DNA of 64,000 nucleotides from contig CANJPZ010000001.1 of assembly GCA_947476325.1 (NCBI GenBank), positions 124,001 to 188,000 of the forward strand. The letters run 5' to 3'. The notes beneath the pieces were generated by a model. The model made no database searches and had not been told where the DNA came from. It saw only the letters and a list, made by a program, of their open reading frames with translations. Made by a program: the position numbers and the translations under genes. The DNA comes from Caulobacteraceae bacterium (GTDB lineage Bacteria > Pseudomonadota > Alphaproteobacteria > Caulobacterales > Caulobacteraceae). Numbering within the stretch: position 1 is the stretch's first letter; each line of letters opens with the position of its first letter. Below, piece after piece: positions 21,148 through 30,455 of the stretch.

Positions 21148-23646
21148 ATGACGGATTCGCCCGCAACCCCTAACGCGGCCGGCGACCCGTCGCGCGTCCT
21201 GCCCTGGCTTTTGCTGCTGTTCGCCGGATCGGGCGCCTCGGCCCTGATCTACGAAATCGTCTGGTATCAGATGATGCAGCTGACGATCGGCTCGACGGCC
21301 ATTTCGCTCGGCGTGCTGCTCGCCACTTACATGGGCGGGCTGTCGCTGGGCTCGTGGTTGTTGCCGCGCCTGCTGGCCGGCCGGTTCAAGGACCTGCACC
21401 CCTTGAAGGCCTACGCCTATATCGAGATCGGCATCGGGGCGCTGGGCGTCCTGTTGCTGGTGCTCATTCCGCTGATCGACAAGGCCTATGTCGCCGGACC
21501 CAATTCGGGTTTCGCCGGCATGGTGCTGCGCGCCGTGTTCTGCGCCATCGTGCTGTTGCCGCCGACCATGCTGATGGGCGCCTCGCTGCCGGCCATCGCC
21601 CGCTGGGCCGAATCCAGCCGCCGGGGCGCGTCCTGGTGGGGCCTGTTCTACGGCATCAACATCGCCGGCGCCGTGGTCGGCACCCTGCTGGTCGGCTTCT
21701 GGCTGCTGCGCAAGTACGACATCTACTACGGCACGGGCGCCGCGGCCCTGATCAATGTCGTGGTGGCCGGCCTGAGCTACTGGCTGTCGCTGCGCGTGCC
21801 GGCCCGGGTCAATGCCGAGACCGAGGCAGAAGCCGCCAACGAAAAACCCATCGCCCCCGATCCGGCCCCCGTTCTGGCCGCCCGCTGGGGAGTGCTGATT
21901 TCCATCGCCCTGTCCGGCGCGGCCTCCATGGGCGCCCAGGTCATCTGGGCCCGCATCTTCGGGCCCATGCTGGGCGGCACGGTCTATGTGTTCTCGATCA
22001 TCCTGGCGGTGTTCCTGATCGGCCTCGGTTTTGGCGCCGCAGCCGGCTCGTCGCTGGGCCGCCGCTTCAACGGGCGTCTGGCGCTGGGCTGGTCGCAGAT
22101 CCTCGCCGCCATCGGCCTGGCCTGGACCGCCTATCAGTTCTCGTCGGCCCTGCCCTACTGGCCGATGAACCCGCTGCCCAACACCACCTTCATGGTCACC
22201 CTGCAGAGCGACTTTGTGCGCGTGATGTGGGGCATCCTGCCGGCCACGCTGTGTTGGGGCGCCGCCGTGCCGCTGGCCTTCGCCGCCATGCGCTCGACCG
22301 CCGATGACGCGGGCAAGACGGTGGGCGGGGTCTATGCCGCCAATACCCTGGGGGCTATCTTCGGCGCCCTTATCGTCTCGCTGTTCGTCATTCCCGTGCT
22401 GGGCAGCCATCTGGGCGAGCGCCTGCTGGTCGTCACCTCGATCTTCGCCGCTTTCGCCGCCTTCACCCCGTCAGTCATGGCCGCCACACCGACCGTGAAA
22501 AGCTGGGCCGGACTGGTCACGGCCGTGGCCGTGTCGGCGATCTTCATCCCGACGCTGAAGCCGGTTCCGCCCGAGCTGATCGCCTATGGCCGGCGCACCG
22601 CCGCCTGGCTCGGCCAGTTCAGGGTGTTGGAATACGACGAGGGCATGAACAGCTCGATCGCCTACACCACCTGGCTTTCCGAGCCCGGCAGCGTCCAGTT
22701 CCACGTCGCCGGCAAGGTCGAGGCCTCGAACCTGGCCCAGGACATGAGCCTGGAGCGCCAGCTGGGCTATGTGCCGATTCTGACCATGGCCAACCCCAAG
22801 TCCGTGCTGATCGTCGGCTTTGGCGCCGGCATTACGGCGGGCGATTTTGTCACCTATCCGTCGATCGAAAAGATCACCATCTGCGACATCGAGCCCAAGA
22901 TCCCGCCGGCCTCGACCCGCTGGTTCGTGCACGAGAACCATGGCGTGAAGAACGATCCGCGCACCCACATCGTCTATGACGATGCGCGCCACTACGTCCT
23001 GACCACCAAGGAAAAGTTCGACATCATCTCGACCGACCCGATCCACCCCTTCGTCAAGGGTCTGGCCAGCCTGTATTCCCAGGAATATTTCGAGATGCTG
23101 CGCGACCACCTGAATCCGGGCGGCATGGTCACCCAGTGGATCCCGATCTACGAAAGCGACTTCCCTACGGTGAAGAGCGAGATCGCCAGCTTCATGGCCG
23201 CCTTCCCCTACGCCGAGGTGTTCGCCAATGTCGTCGACGGCGGCGGCTATGACCTGACCCTGATCGGTCACAAGGAGCCCATGACCCTGGACGTCGCCGG
23301 CGCCGACGCGCGCCTGCTGCAGCCCGACCACGCCCTTATGCGCGCCTCGCTGGCCGAGGTGGGCTTCCCGACCGCCCAGTCGCTGCTCGACACCTACACC
23401 GCCGACAAGCCGGGCCTGGCTGCCTGGCTGAGCGACGCCCAGATCAACCACGACAGGAACATGCGCCTGCAGTATCTGGCCGGCCAGTCGATGGACCAGG
23501 ATTATCGCAACGAGATCCTGGCCGAGATTCAGGCGGCAAAACGGCCTCCGGTCGGCCTGCGCTTCCCGACCGGCTTTCCGACCGCGCCGGCGCCCGCGCC
23601 CGCACCGGCCGCCCCTCCCGTTATTGCGGCGCCGCAACACAAGTAA
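21148..23646 (+). CDS. Membrane-fused spermidine-synthase-like protein
   Basis: 832 residues. The N-terminal ~470 residues hold a dozen hydrophobic helices of the kind fused to spermidine synthases, opening LPWLLLLFAGSGASALIYEIVWYQ. The C-terminal third (about 500-760) is a methyltransferase-fold domain: SVLIVGFGAGITAGDF, ITICDIEPKIP, then FDIISTDPIHPF and YSQEYFEMLRDHLNPGGM. In true aminopropyltransferases the catalytic Asp lies in a D-x-D-P segment, here STDPIHP, so chemistry may differ. The tail is Pro/Ala rich. It is five bases after etfA and may be co-transcribed. The substrate is unknown; polyamine synthesis is not assured. Confidence 0.8.
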   Translation: MTDSPATPNAAGDPSRVLPWLLLLFAGSGASALIYEIVWYQMMQLTIGSTAISLGVLLATYMGGLSLGSWLLPRLLAGRFKDLHPLKAYAYIEIGIGALGVLLLVLIPLIDKAYVAGPNSGFAGMVLRAVFCAIVLLPPTMLMGASLPAIARWAESSRRGASWWGLFYGINIAGAVVGTLLVGFWLLRKYDIYYGTGAAALINVVVAGLSYWLSLRVPARVNAETEAEAANEKPIAPDPAPVLAARWGVLISIALSGAASMGAQVIWARIFGPMLGGTVYVFSIILAVFLIGLGFGAAAGSSLGRRFNGRLALGWSQILAAIGLAWTAYQFSSALPYWPMNPLPNTTFMVTLQSDFVRVMWGILPATLCWGAAVPLAFAAMRSTADDAGKTVGGVYAANTLGAIFGALIVSLFVIPVLGSHLGERLLVVTSIFAAFAAFTPSVMAATPTVKSWAGLVTAVAVSAIFIPTLKPVPPELIAYGRRTAAWLGQFRVLEYDEGMNSSIAYTTWLSEPGSVQFHVAGKVEASNLAQDMSLERQLGYVPILTMANPKSVLIVGFGAGITAGDFVTYPSIEKITICDIEPKIPPASTRWFVHENHGVKNDPRTHIVYDDARHYVLTTKEKFDIISTDPIHPFVKGLASLYSQEYFEMLRDHLNPGGMVTQWIPIYESDFPTVKSEIASFMAAFPYAEVFANVVDGGGYDLTLIGHKEPMTLDVAGADARLLQPDHALMRASLAEVGFPTAQSLLDTYTADKPGLAAWLSDAQINHDRNMRLQYLAGQSMDQDYRNEILAEIQAAKRPPVGLRFPTGFPTAPAPAPAPAAPPVIAAPQHK

Positions 23647-23735
23647 CGCCGCAATGCAGCAAATGGGCTTTCCAACGGGGACCATGTTCGTGCTAGACAT
23701 GGTCCCTTGTCGCCCCAGCAGAGCGCGTGAGGTCC

Positions 23736-24614
23736 ATGGCTGAGATCAGAACCGTAGGCATCATCGGCGCCGGTCAGATGGGCATGGGCATCGCCCACGT
23801 CTGTGCCCTGGCGGGATACGATGTGTTGCTCAACGACCTGTCCGCCGAGCGGATCGAGGCCGGCATCCGCGCCACCCGCGCCAACATGACCCGCCAGGTC
23901 AGCCGCGGCTACATCACCCAGGACGAGATGAACATCGGCCTGGCCCGCATCGCGCCGGCTGAGGACATGAGCGCCTTCAAGACCGCGGACCTGCTGATCG
24001 AGGCGGCCACCGAAGACGAGGTCATCAAGAAGCAGATCTTCAAGCAGCTGGCCCCGCACATCAACGATCAGGCCCTGCTGGCCTCCAACACTTCGTCGAT
24101 CTCGATCACCCGCCTGGCCTCGACCACCGACCGGCCGGAACGCTTCATCGGCCTGCACTTCATGAACCCGGTGCCGGTGATGAAGCTGGTGGAGATCATC
24201 CGCGGCATCGCCACGGACGCGCCCACTTACGAGACCGCCGTCGCCTTCGCCCAGAGCCTGGGCAAGACCACGGCCAACGCCGAGGATTTCCCCGCCTTCA
24301 TCGTCAACCGCGTTCTGGTGCCGATGATCAATGAGGCGATCTATACGCTGTACGAAGGCGTCGGCACGGTGGACGCCATCGACACCGCCCTGAAGCTGGG
24401 CGCCAACCATCCGATGGGCCCGCTGGAACTGGGCGACTTCATCGGGCTGGATACCATCCTGTCGATCATGAACGTGTTGCACGAAGGCCTGGCGGACTCG
24501 AAGTACCGGCCGTGCCCGCTCTTGGTGAAGTACGTCGAGGCTGGCTGGCTGGGCAAGAAGTCCGGGCGCGGGTTCTACGACTACCGGGGCGAGACGCCGG
24601 TTCCGACAAGGTAG
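23736..24614 (+). CDS. hbd: 3-hydroxybutyryl-CoA dehydrogenase
   Basis: 292 residues. The NAD site IGAGQMGMGIAHVCALAGYDV is at the N-terminus, ASNTSSISIT and HFMNPVPVMKLVEI carry the catalytic Ser/His/Asn environment, and GRGFYDY closes the protein. It oxidises or forms 3-hydroxybutyryl-CoA in PHB and fatty-acid metabolism, which fits phaZ and etfBA in this window. The ATG at 23736 follows GTGAGG; an in-frame ATG nine bases upstream is less likely. A promoter may lie in the 89 bases after the previous gene. Confidence 0.94.
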   Translation: MAEIRTVGIIGAGQMGMGIAHVCALAGYDVLLNDLSAERIEAGIRATRANMTRQVSRGYITQDEMNIGLARIAPAEDMSAFKTADLLIEAATEDEVIKKQIFKQLAPHINDQALLASNTSSISITRLASTTDRPERFIGLHFMNPVPVMKLVEIIRGIATDAPTYETAVAFAQSLGKTTANAEDFPAFIVNRVLVPMINEAIYTLYEGVGTVDAIDTALKLGANHPMGPLELGDFIGLDTILSIMNVLHEGLADSKYRPCPLLVKYVEAGWLGKKSGRGFYDYRGETPVPTR

Positions 24615-24626
24615 GGGGCGGGACTC

Positions 24627-24893
24627 GTGAACGCGGCATTCGCCTCGTCACGAAATGAAATCCGCAAAATTGCGACGGCGTTTCTGGCTGGCGAGTCCTT
24701 GCCGCTTGAAAGCGCTCTAACCGTGCGTGCTTTGATTACTGATGATTGCCCCTTGGAAGAGGCCTGGCAAATCGTGACGGGCGTAGTCTCCGAGACGGAC
24801 GACATCCTGCTGGACGACAGCTTTGGCGCGCCGACGTTCGAGATGCTGAGTCCGACAAGCATGATCGTGCTCAGGAGTGGGCGCGTCCGCTGA
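24627..24893 (+). CDS. Small hypothetical protein
   Basis: 88 residues from a GTG preceded by a G-rich stretch (GTAGGGGGCGGG), 12 bases after hbd. It reads MNAAFASSRNEIRKIATAFL and ends SPTSMIVLRSGRVR, with an acidic middle (SETDDILLDD). Base composition is slightly lower in GC than hbd. I do not recognise it. The coding potential looks real rather than antisense noise because no other frame is open on either strand with a better protein. Confidence 0.5.
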   Translation: MNAAFASSRNEIRKIATAFLAGESLPLESALTVRALITDDCPLEEAWQIVTGVVSETDDILLDDSFGAPTFEMLSPTSMIVLRSGRVR

Positions 24894-25009
24894 TTCAACA
24901 AGCATGCGAACAACTCCTGGCAGCGTTGCCAGAAGGCTGAATCGCCCACACCGGGCCGCCAAGCGATGGATGGGCGGGGGACTGATCGCCCCAATATTTA
25001 GATCCGATT

Positions 25010-25101
25010 GTCCCCGCGAAGGCGGGGACCCATTCGGGGGAAATACCTCCGACGGCCTGAGGTGTCGTGATCACCCGTTGGATACCCGCCTTCGCGGGGA
25101 C
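25010..25101. repeat. Intergenic palindromic repeat element, CCCCGCGAAGGCGGGG type
   Basis: GTCCCCGCGAAGGCGGGGAC at 25010 faces ACCCGCCTTCGCGGGGACGG at 25084; each arm is itself palindromic and the arms are inverted relative to each other around a 50-base spacer. It is a second sequence class of the kind seen at 17675-17783. It ends 13 bases before the stop of the next minus-strand gene, so it may act as a terminator for both flanking genes. Confidence 0.78.
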
Positions 25102-25114
25102 GGTCGGTGGGGGG

Positions 25115-27118
25115 TTAACGTCCCGCCAGCACCGTGCTCGCCTCGGCCTCGCGGACGATGCGGTCGGCGTCTTCCTTGAGCAGATAGCGCCCGGCCACCA
25201 GTTCGTCCGCGGCCTTGCGCACCAGGCTGACAAAGTTTGCGTGGGTCCCGTAGCGCTCTTCCAGTGACGGGCGGGGATCACCCGCCGCCAGCCGCTCGGC
25301 GCTGGTGGCCGCAAACGGGATGAACCCGCCGGTGAAGCCGCACTGCTCGCCGGCGTAATAGCCGCGGGCCTGGACGTTCCAGCCGAGGTATGTGCCGAGG
25401 GGCACACGGGCCTGCACCGATTTCAGGCCGCTGGTCTCGTTACCATCGGCGTCGACGCGCGGGGCGAGCGAGGGGACGATGCCGGTGATCGGCGGCGGGA
25501 TGTTGCTCATCACGCCCGAGACGTCCGCCTGCCGGTAAGTGCGGCCATAGTCATAGCGATAGAAGGCCAGGAACTTGCCGTCCGGCGAGGGCGCGCCCGG
25601 GATGACCGGAAAGCCCAGGTGCTGGGCGGTGGGCAGGACAAGGTCGCCGTGCGCCAGGGTCGGATAGACACTCGGCGGCGGCGCAACGCCTTTGGCCACC
25701 CAGGCGGTCAGGGCCCGGGTCAGGGCGCGCAGGTACTCGCTCGTCGGGTTGGAATTGGCCGGCAGGGCGCAGGATCCGGTTCCGGCGGCGTTGCGGGGCA
25801 GGACCGAGAACCCGCCATTGCCGCCTCCGTGGGTCACGCCCGGGAAGTAATAGCGCCGCACATTGGCGGGCAAGGGGATGTCTGCCTTTGCGTCCGTGCC
25901 CACCAGGTTGGGGCTCATTCGCAGGCCCCAGAACTCGCTCGAGCCAAAGGTTTCGAACACCTTGGGGCAGGTGCGCGTGGCGGTGCAGCGGTCGAGCAGG
26001 GAGTGGGTTCCCTGGCCGCGGGCGGCATCGTTGTAGCGCGCCCACCAGAGCGGCCCTTCGCTGCCGGGCTCGTAGAGCTGGGATGCGCCGCCGGGAACGG
26101 CCCAGCGCAGGTTCAGCGGCACATGGCGGCCGGCGATCTGCGGGTTGATGCCGTCGAAGATGATCCTGCCGTCCTCGCCCTGGTTGAAGCCCAGGTTTGT
26201 AAAGCTGCGCAGGTAGTTGCCCGCCTGCGAGACGCCTACGCCGATCGACCATTTGATCTTGCCGGCGACGGGATTGGGCGTGGCGGGCTTATCGGCGCCA
26301 TAGCGGATGAAGTCGGTCAGGTCGCGCGTGGCTGCAAATCCGATGCCCAGCACTGGCGGGTCCTTGGCCACATAGGTCAGCTCGTACGCATAGGCCGGAT
26401 CAAATCCGCCCTTGAGGCACAGGCGCGCCGGATCCGGCGTTCCCGGGAACGGTGATTTCGAACAGTCAGCGAAGGCGTAGTCGCTGGTCGGGATGAGCGT
26501 GCCCGCATCGCGATCGGACGTTTTGCGCACCAGGCGCGCGGTCGCTGTGCTCATCTGCGCAGGATGGGGCTGGGGAACCTGGGCGCCGTAGCCGGCCAGC
26601 AGCGGCAGGCTGGGCGCGCCTTTGGCCGTGTCGACGAACCGGACCAGCACCTTGCCTGTGAGGGGCGAGCCGTCGCGATTATGGGCGACGGGAACGGTGG
26701 CCGTCTGGCGCCCGGCGGCCGGGACGATGTCGCCCTGCCAGCCACTGACCAGGCGGATGTGACCGTCGGCATCGCCCGCCGCCCGCCCGTTTCCGCGATT
26801 GGGGACGTTGTAGAACAGGAACCCCGAGGCTTTCGCCATGTCGACCGGCTTGGCCAGCTCGAAGGTCGCCGAATACTCAACCTTGCCCCGGGCGTTTTTC
26901 GGCGCGAGCTGGATGTCGTTGATGATGGCGTTCTTCGGATCGCGTGGATCCAGTTCGCCAAAGAACCGGCCGCTGACCAGCTCATAGGCGCCGGCCGCGC
27001 CGAAGGTCCCGGCGATCGGCGCGCGCGCGGCGACCTCGATGCGTGTGACCTTTGCCTGCGCGGTCGTGCCCGCGATCAGGCAGGCCGACGCAAGGGCGCT
27101 TGCCCAGAGTTTGTTCAT
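25115..27118 (-). CDS. Secreted alpha/beta hydrolase of the Abhydrolase_10 type
   Basis: 667 residues with a signal peptide (MNKLWASALASACLIAGTTAQA). The rest matches the alpha/beta hydrolase domain family PF20091 as I remember it: VTRIEVAARAPIAGTFG, YSATFELAKPVD, and the probable nucleophile elbow GVSQAGNYLRSFTNLGFN, with GVTHGGGN and late Asp/His candidates. Substrates for this family are mostly unknown. ATG at 27118 follows GGAGAAA; an extension to 27193 lacks a signal peptide. A 511-residue relative is at 35047-36582. It is divergent from asd. Confidence 0.8.
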   Translation of the reverse strand: MNKLWASALASACLIAGTTAQAKVTRIEVAARAPIAGTFGAAGAYELVSGRFFGELDPRDPKNAIINDIQLAPKNARGKVEYSATFELAKPVDMAKASGFLFYNVPNRGNGRAAGDADGHIRLVSGWQGDIVPAAGRQTATVPVAHNRDGSPLTGKVLVRFVDTAKGAPSLPLLAGYGAQVPQPHPAQMSTATARLVRKTSDRDAGTLIPTSDYAFADCSKSPFPGTPDPARLCLKGGFDPAYAYELTYVAKDPPVLGIGFAATRDLTDFIRYGADKPATPNPVAGKIKWSIGVGVSQAGNYLRSFTNLGFNQGEDGRIIFDGINPQIAGRHVPLNLRWAVPGGASQLYEPGSEGPLWWARYNDAARGQGTHSLLDRCTATRTCPKVFETFGSSEFWGLRMSPNLVGTDAKADIPLPANVRRYYFPGVTHGGGNGGFSVLPRNAAGTGSCALPANSNPTSEYLRALTRALTAWVAKGVAPPPSVYPTLAHGDLVLPTAQHLGFPVIPGAPSPDGKFLAFYRYDYGRTYRQADVSGVMSNIPPPITGIVPSLAPRVDADGNETSGLKSVQARVPLGTYLGWNVQARGYYAGEQCGFTGGFIPFAATSAERLAAGDPRPSLEERYGTHANFVSLVRKAADELVAGRYLLKEDADRIVREAEASTVLAGR

Positions 27119-27239
27119 GGCGTTTCTCCCCGGACCGGACTTGGCGACAGATTGAGGCCCGATGCAAGATGTCCGGCTGCTGTTGCGCTGCACCCTTGAA
27201 AGGCGTATCCACCCGCTCCCTTAGAAATGGAGAATTCCG

Positions 27240-28268
27240 ATGGGTTACCGGGTCGCCGTTGTGGGCGCCACGGGCAACGTGGGCCGTGAAATGCTGAACA
27301 TCCTCGAGGAAGTGAACTTCCCCGTGGACAAGATTCATGCGTTGGCTTCACGAAAATCCATTGGCGTGCAGGTCTCGTTCGGCGATCGCGTGATCGCCTG
27401 CGAAGACGTTGAGAAATTCGATTTCTCCACCGTCGACATCGTGCTGATGAGCGTTTCGGGGACCTTCTCGAAGGAGTGGAGCCCGAAGATCGGCGCCGCC
27501 GGGCCCATCGTCATCGACAATTCTTCGGCCTGGCGGATGGACCCGGACGTGCCCCTGATCGTGCCGGAAGTGAACCCGGACGACGTGTCTTTCGCGCGCC
27601 GCAAGAACATCATCGCCAACCCGAACTGCTCGACCGCCCAGCTGGTGGTGGCGCTGAAGCCCCTGCATGATCGGGCGCGCATCAAGCGCGTGGTGGTCTC
27701 GACCTACCAGTCGGTATCCGGCGCGGGCAAGGAAGGCATGGACGAGCTTTGGGATCAGACCAAGGCCATCTTCGTGCTGGGACCGTCCGAGCCGCACAAG
27801 TTCCCCAAGCAGATCGCCTTCAACGTCATTCCCTTCATCGGCGCCTTTATGGACGACGGCTACACCGACGAAGAAACCAAGATGTGGCGCGAGACGCACA
27901 AGATGCTCGATCCCGACATCGCGCTGACCGTCACCTGTGTCCGCGTGCCGGTCATGGTCGGCCATTCGGAGTCCGTGAACATCGAGTTCCACGAGCCTCT
28001 GGATGAGGACGAAGCCCGCGAAATCCTGCGCGATGCGCCGGGCCTGGTGGTCATCGATCGCCGGGACGAGACCGGCTACATCACGCCCAAGGAAGCGCAA
28101 GGCGAGTTCCCGGTTTACGTCAGCCGCATCCGCAACGATCCGACCGTGCCCAATGGTCTGAACCTTTGGGTCGTGGCCGACAACCTGCGCAAGGGCGCCG
28201 CCCTGAACGCCGTGCAGATCGCCCAGCTGCTGCATGAACGCGACCTGATCGCCAAGCAGATCGCCTAG
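27240..28268 (+). CDS. asd: Aspartate-semialdehyde dehydrogenase
   Basis: 342 residues. Makes aspartate semialdehyde for Lys/DAP, Thr and Met synthesis. NADP motif VGATGNVGREML, catalytic Cys in NPNCSTAQLV, and SYQSVSGAG (as TYQSVSGAGK) plus VPVMVGHSESVNIEF are all present. The N-terminus MGYRVAVVGATG is standard. It supplies the methionine branch that metK later uses. It has its own upstream region facing the divergent hydrolase gene. Confidence 0.96.
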   Translation: MGYRVAVVGATGNVGREMLNILEEVNFPVDKIHALASRKSIGVQVSFGDRVIACEDVEKFDFSTVDIVLMSVSGTFSKEWSPKIGAAGPIVIDNSSAWRMDPDVPLIVPEVNPDDVSFARRKNIIANPNCSTAQLVVALKPLHDRARIKRVVVSTYQSVSGAGKEGMDELWDQTKAIFVLGPSEPHKFPKQIAFNVIPFIGAFMDDGYTDEETKMWRETHKMLDPDIALTVTCVRVPVMVGHSESVNIEFHEPLDEDEAREILRDAPGLVVIDRRDETGYITPKEAQGEFPVYVSRIRNDPTVPNGLNLWVVADNLRKGAALNAVQIAQLLHERDLIAKQIA

Positions 28269-28280
28269 GGACAGCCCGTG

Positions 28281-29201
28281 ATGCAAACCAGTGCGGCGGG
28301 CGAAAAGCGCGCCGCATTGGCAGCGGGCATAGGCTCAAACCTGATCTGGGGCTTTTTGCCCCTGGCCATGCAGGCCATCGCCCGCACGGGGCCCGGCCCG
28401 TGGGAAATCCTCGCCCAGCGGGTCGTGTGGGGCGCGGTGGCGGCCGGCGTCTTTGTGTTGCTCGCCCGGCAGGGCGGCCAGGTTCTTCGCATTGTTCGCG
28501 AGCCGAAAACCCTGGCGCTGCTCGCCCTGTCCTCGGCTCTGATCGCCGTGAACTGGGTGGTGTTCATCTGGGCGGTGACAACGGGGCGGGTGCTGGAATC
28601 CTCGCTGGGCTATTACATCATCCCCCTGCTCAACATGGCGGTGGGCGCCCTGGTGTTCCGCGAGAAGTTGTCGCGGATCGCCATTGCCGCCATTGCCCTG
28701 GCCGCCCTCGGGGTCGCGGTCCAGACCCTGGCCGTAGGACGGCTGCCCTGGGTGTCGCTGGCCCTGGCGGTCTCGTTCGGCGGCTATGGCATCGTGCGCA
28801 AGCAGGTCAAGGCCGACGCCCAGTCCGGGCTGTTCATAGAGTGCCTGACCCTGATGGCGCCCTGCCTGATCTACATAGGCTGGCTTCAGCACGCAGGCCT
28901 TGGCCATTTCACCGCCGGACCGATGCCGGCCAGCGCCCTGATCGCCGCCGGCGTACTGACCGCAACGCCCCTGGCCATGTTCTCCTGGGCTGCGCGCCGG
29001 CTGCCCCTGTCGGTCATCGGGTTTTTGCAGTTCTTCAGCCCGACGGTCAGTTTCTTCATCGGCGTCGCCCAGGGCGAGCCGTTCCGCGCCCTAAATGGCG
29101 TCGCCTTTGTTCTCATCTGGATCGGCGCGGCCCTGTTCGTGTTGTCGGCGGTGCGCTCGGCGCGGGACCTGCGCCGCGGAGAGCTGGCCCCCCAGCCGTG
29201 A
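28281..29201 (+). CDS. rarD: RarD-type EamA/DMT-superfamily transporter
   Basis: 306 residues with ten hydrophobic helices and two EamA repeats. It opens with AAGIGSNLIWGFLPLAMQAI, and the RarD-type motifs EILAQRVVWG, NWVVFIWAVTTGRVLESSLGYYI and LNMAVGALVFREKLSRIA are present. The substrate is unknown (chloramphenicol sensitivity in older literature). ATG at 28281 is preferred over the GTG three bases earlier. It follows asd by 12 bases, likely the same transcript. Confidence 0.88.
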   Translation: MQTSAAGEKRAALAAGIGSNLIWGFLPLAMQAIARTGPGPWEILAQRVVWGAVAAGVFVLLARQGGQVLRIVREPKTLALLALSSALIAVNWVVFIWAVTTGRVLESSLGYYIIPLLNMAVGALVFREKLSRIAIAAIALAALGVAVQTLAVGRLPWVSLALAVSFGGYGIVRKQVKADAQSGLFIECLTLMAPCLIYIGWLQHAGLGHFTAGPMPASALIAAGVLTATPLAMFSWAARRLPLSVIGFLQFFSPTVSFFIGVAQGEPFRALNGVAFVLIWIGAALFVLSAVRSARDLRRGELAPQP

Positions 29202-29205
29202 GCGC

Positions 29206-30309
29206 CTACAGGCTGGCGTAGGCAGCTTGAATTAACCGGCGCGAACGCGGATCACCCATCAGGTGGGCAGATTCGCGGTTCATCACATAGGCGCCAGATA
29301 TCCCGCGCTCCGGATCGGCGAAGGCGCAAGAGCCGCCGCGGCCGGAATGCCCAAAGGTCAGGGCGCCCGGTCCGTAGAACTGGTTCGGCGGATTGCGCAT
29401 GAAGCCTGCGCCCCACGAAATCCCGAACGGCAGAACCAGGTCCTGGCCGAAGATGCGCTCGGCGGACGCTGATGCCGCCAGACCGGAGGTGTCGGTCGCC
29501 AGAATGGCCATCAGTCGAGCCAGGCCCTCGGCGGTGGCGTGACCATTGGCGGCCGGAAACTCGGCACGGCGCCAGTCAGCCGTTGATCGCCCGCCGGGCG
29601 CCGCCCAGGGGACCTGGAAGGCGGCTTTCAGGGCCGGGGTCGGGGCGCCAAATTTCGGCAACTCGCGCGGCTTCATGATCTCGGCGCAGCGAGCGTGTTC
29701 GGCGGTCGGCAGGCCTATCCAGACGTCCAGGTTCATCGGCCCGGCGATATCCTCGGCCAGCGCCCGTCCCAGACTGCGCCCATCGATCCGGCGGAAGATC
29801 TCGCCGGCCAGAAAACCGTAGGTCACCGGATGATAGCCGCTGGCCGTGCCCGGCGGCCAAAGGGGCGTCATGGCGGCCAGCTTCGCGCAAATAGCCTCGG
29901 TGTCGAACCACAGGGCCGGGTCCATGGGCTCGGGAAACCCGGAAAGGCCCGCCTGGTGCGACAGGGCCATCTCGACGGTGACGCCTTGCTTGCCGCCCTG
30001 CGCAAACGCCGGCCAGATCGAGGCGACGGTCTGCCGATAATCGAGCTTTCCCGCCGCCACCAGACGGGCGACCATGAAGGCCGTGACCGCCTTGGTCGAG
30101 GAAAACACCGGGGCAAGGGTGTTTTCAGCAAAGGGAACCGAGCGATCCCGGTCGGCCCAGCCGCCGAGCAGATCGACAACCACCTCGCCTTCGATGGCCA
30201 GGCAGAATCGCGCGCCCAGTTCCTCGCCGGCCGCGAAATTGGCGGCGAAGGCGTTCCGCACCGGCTGGAACCGGGGCGGGCACAAACCACGGATGTCTGT
30301 TTCGCTCAT
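29206..30309 (-). CDS. Serine hydrolase, class C beta-lactamase/esterase EstB family
   Basis: 367 residues without a signal peptide. Ser-x-x-Lys motif SSTK in VFSSTKAVTAF gives the nucleophile near residue 90. YGFLAGE provides the Tyr motif, and HSGRGGS the third motif. ALSHQAGL is typical of esterase-like members. These enzymes hydrolyse esters or amides in the cytosol; beta-lactam resistance is unlikely without export. It converges on rarD with four bases between the stop codons. Confidence 0.86.
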   Translation of the reverse strand: MSETDIRGLCPPRFQPVRNAFAANFAAGEELGARFCLAIEGEVVVDLLGGWADRDRSVPFAENTLAPVFSSTKAVTAFMVARLVAAGKLDYRQTVASIWPAFAQGGKQGVTVEMALSHQAGLSGFPEPMDPALWFDTEAICAKLAAMTPLWPPGTASGYHPVTYGFLAGEIFRRIDGRSLGRALAEDIAGPMNLDVWIGLPTAEHARCAEIMKPRELPKFGAPTPALKAAFQVPWAAPGGRSTADWRRAEFPAANGHATAEGLARLMAILATDTSGLAASASAERIFGQDLVLPFGISWGAGFMRNPPNQFYGPGALTFGHSGRGGSCAFADPERGISGAYVMNRESAHLMGDPRSRRLIQAAYASL

Positions 30310-30455
30310 GCCTTCAGGCCCCGGGACGGAACCATGGCCGCCACATTTCGCTTCCCTCTATCATACCGCCCAAGTTTCGCCGCGGCAGATTGCTCCAAGG
30401 GGCGGCGCGGCATAGCTTGCCACAATTCATTTGAACCAGAGCGACCCGGAACAGC

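Noticed and set aside
21088-23700. Long minus-strand frames opposite the spermidine-synthase-like gene
   Set aside because: The sense frame has membrane helices and a methyltransferase fold; the antisense products are Gln/Gly/Arg/His-rich with no domain.
24717-24994. Minus-strand frames opposite the small gene after hbd
   Set aside because: They run into the palindromic repeat and have weaker protein-like composition than the plus-strand frame with its G-rich ribosome site.
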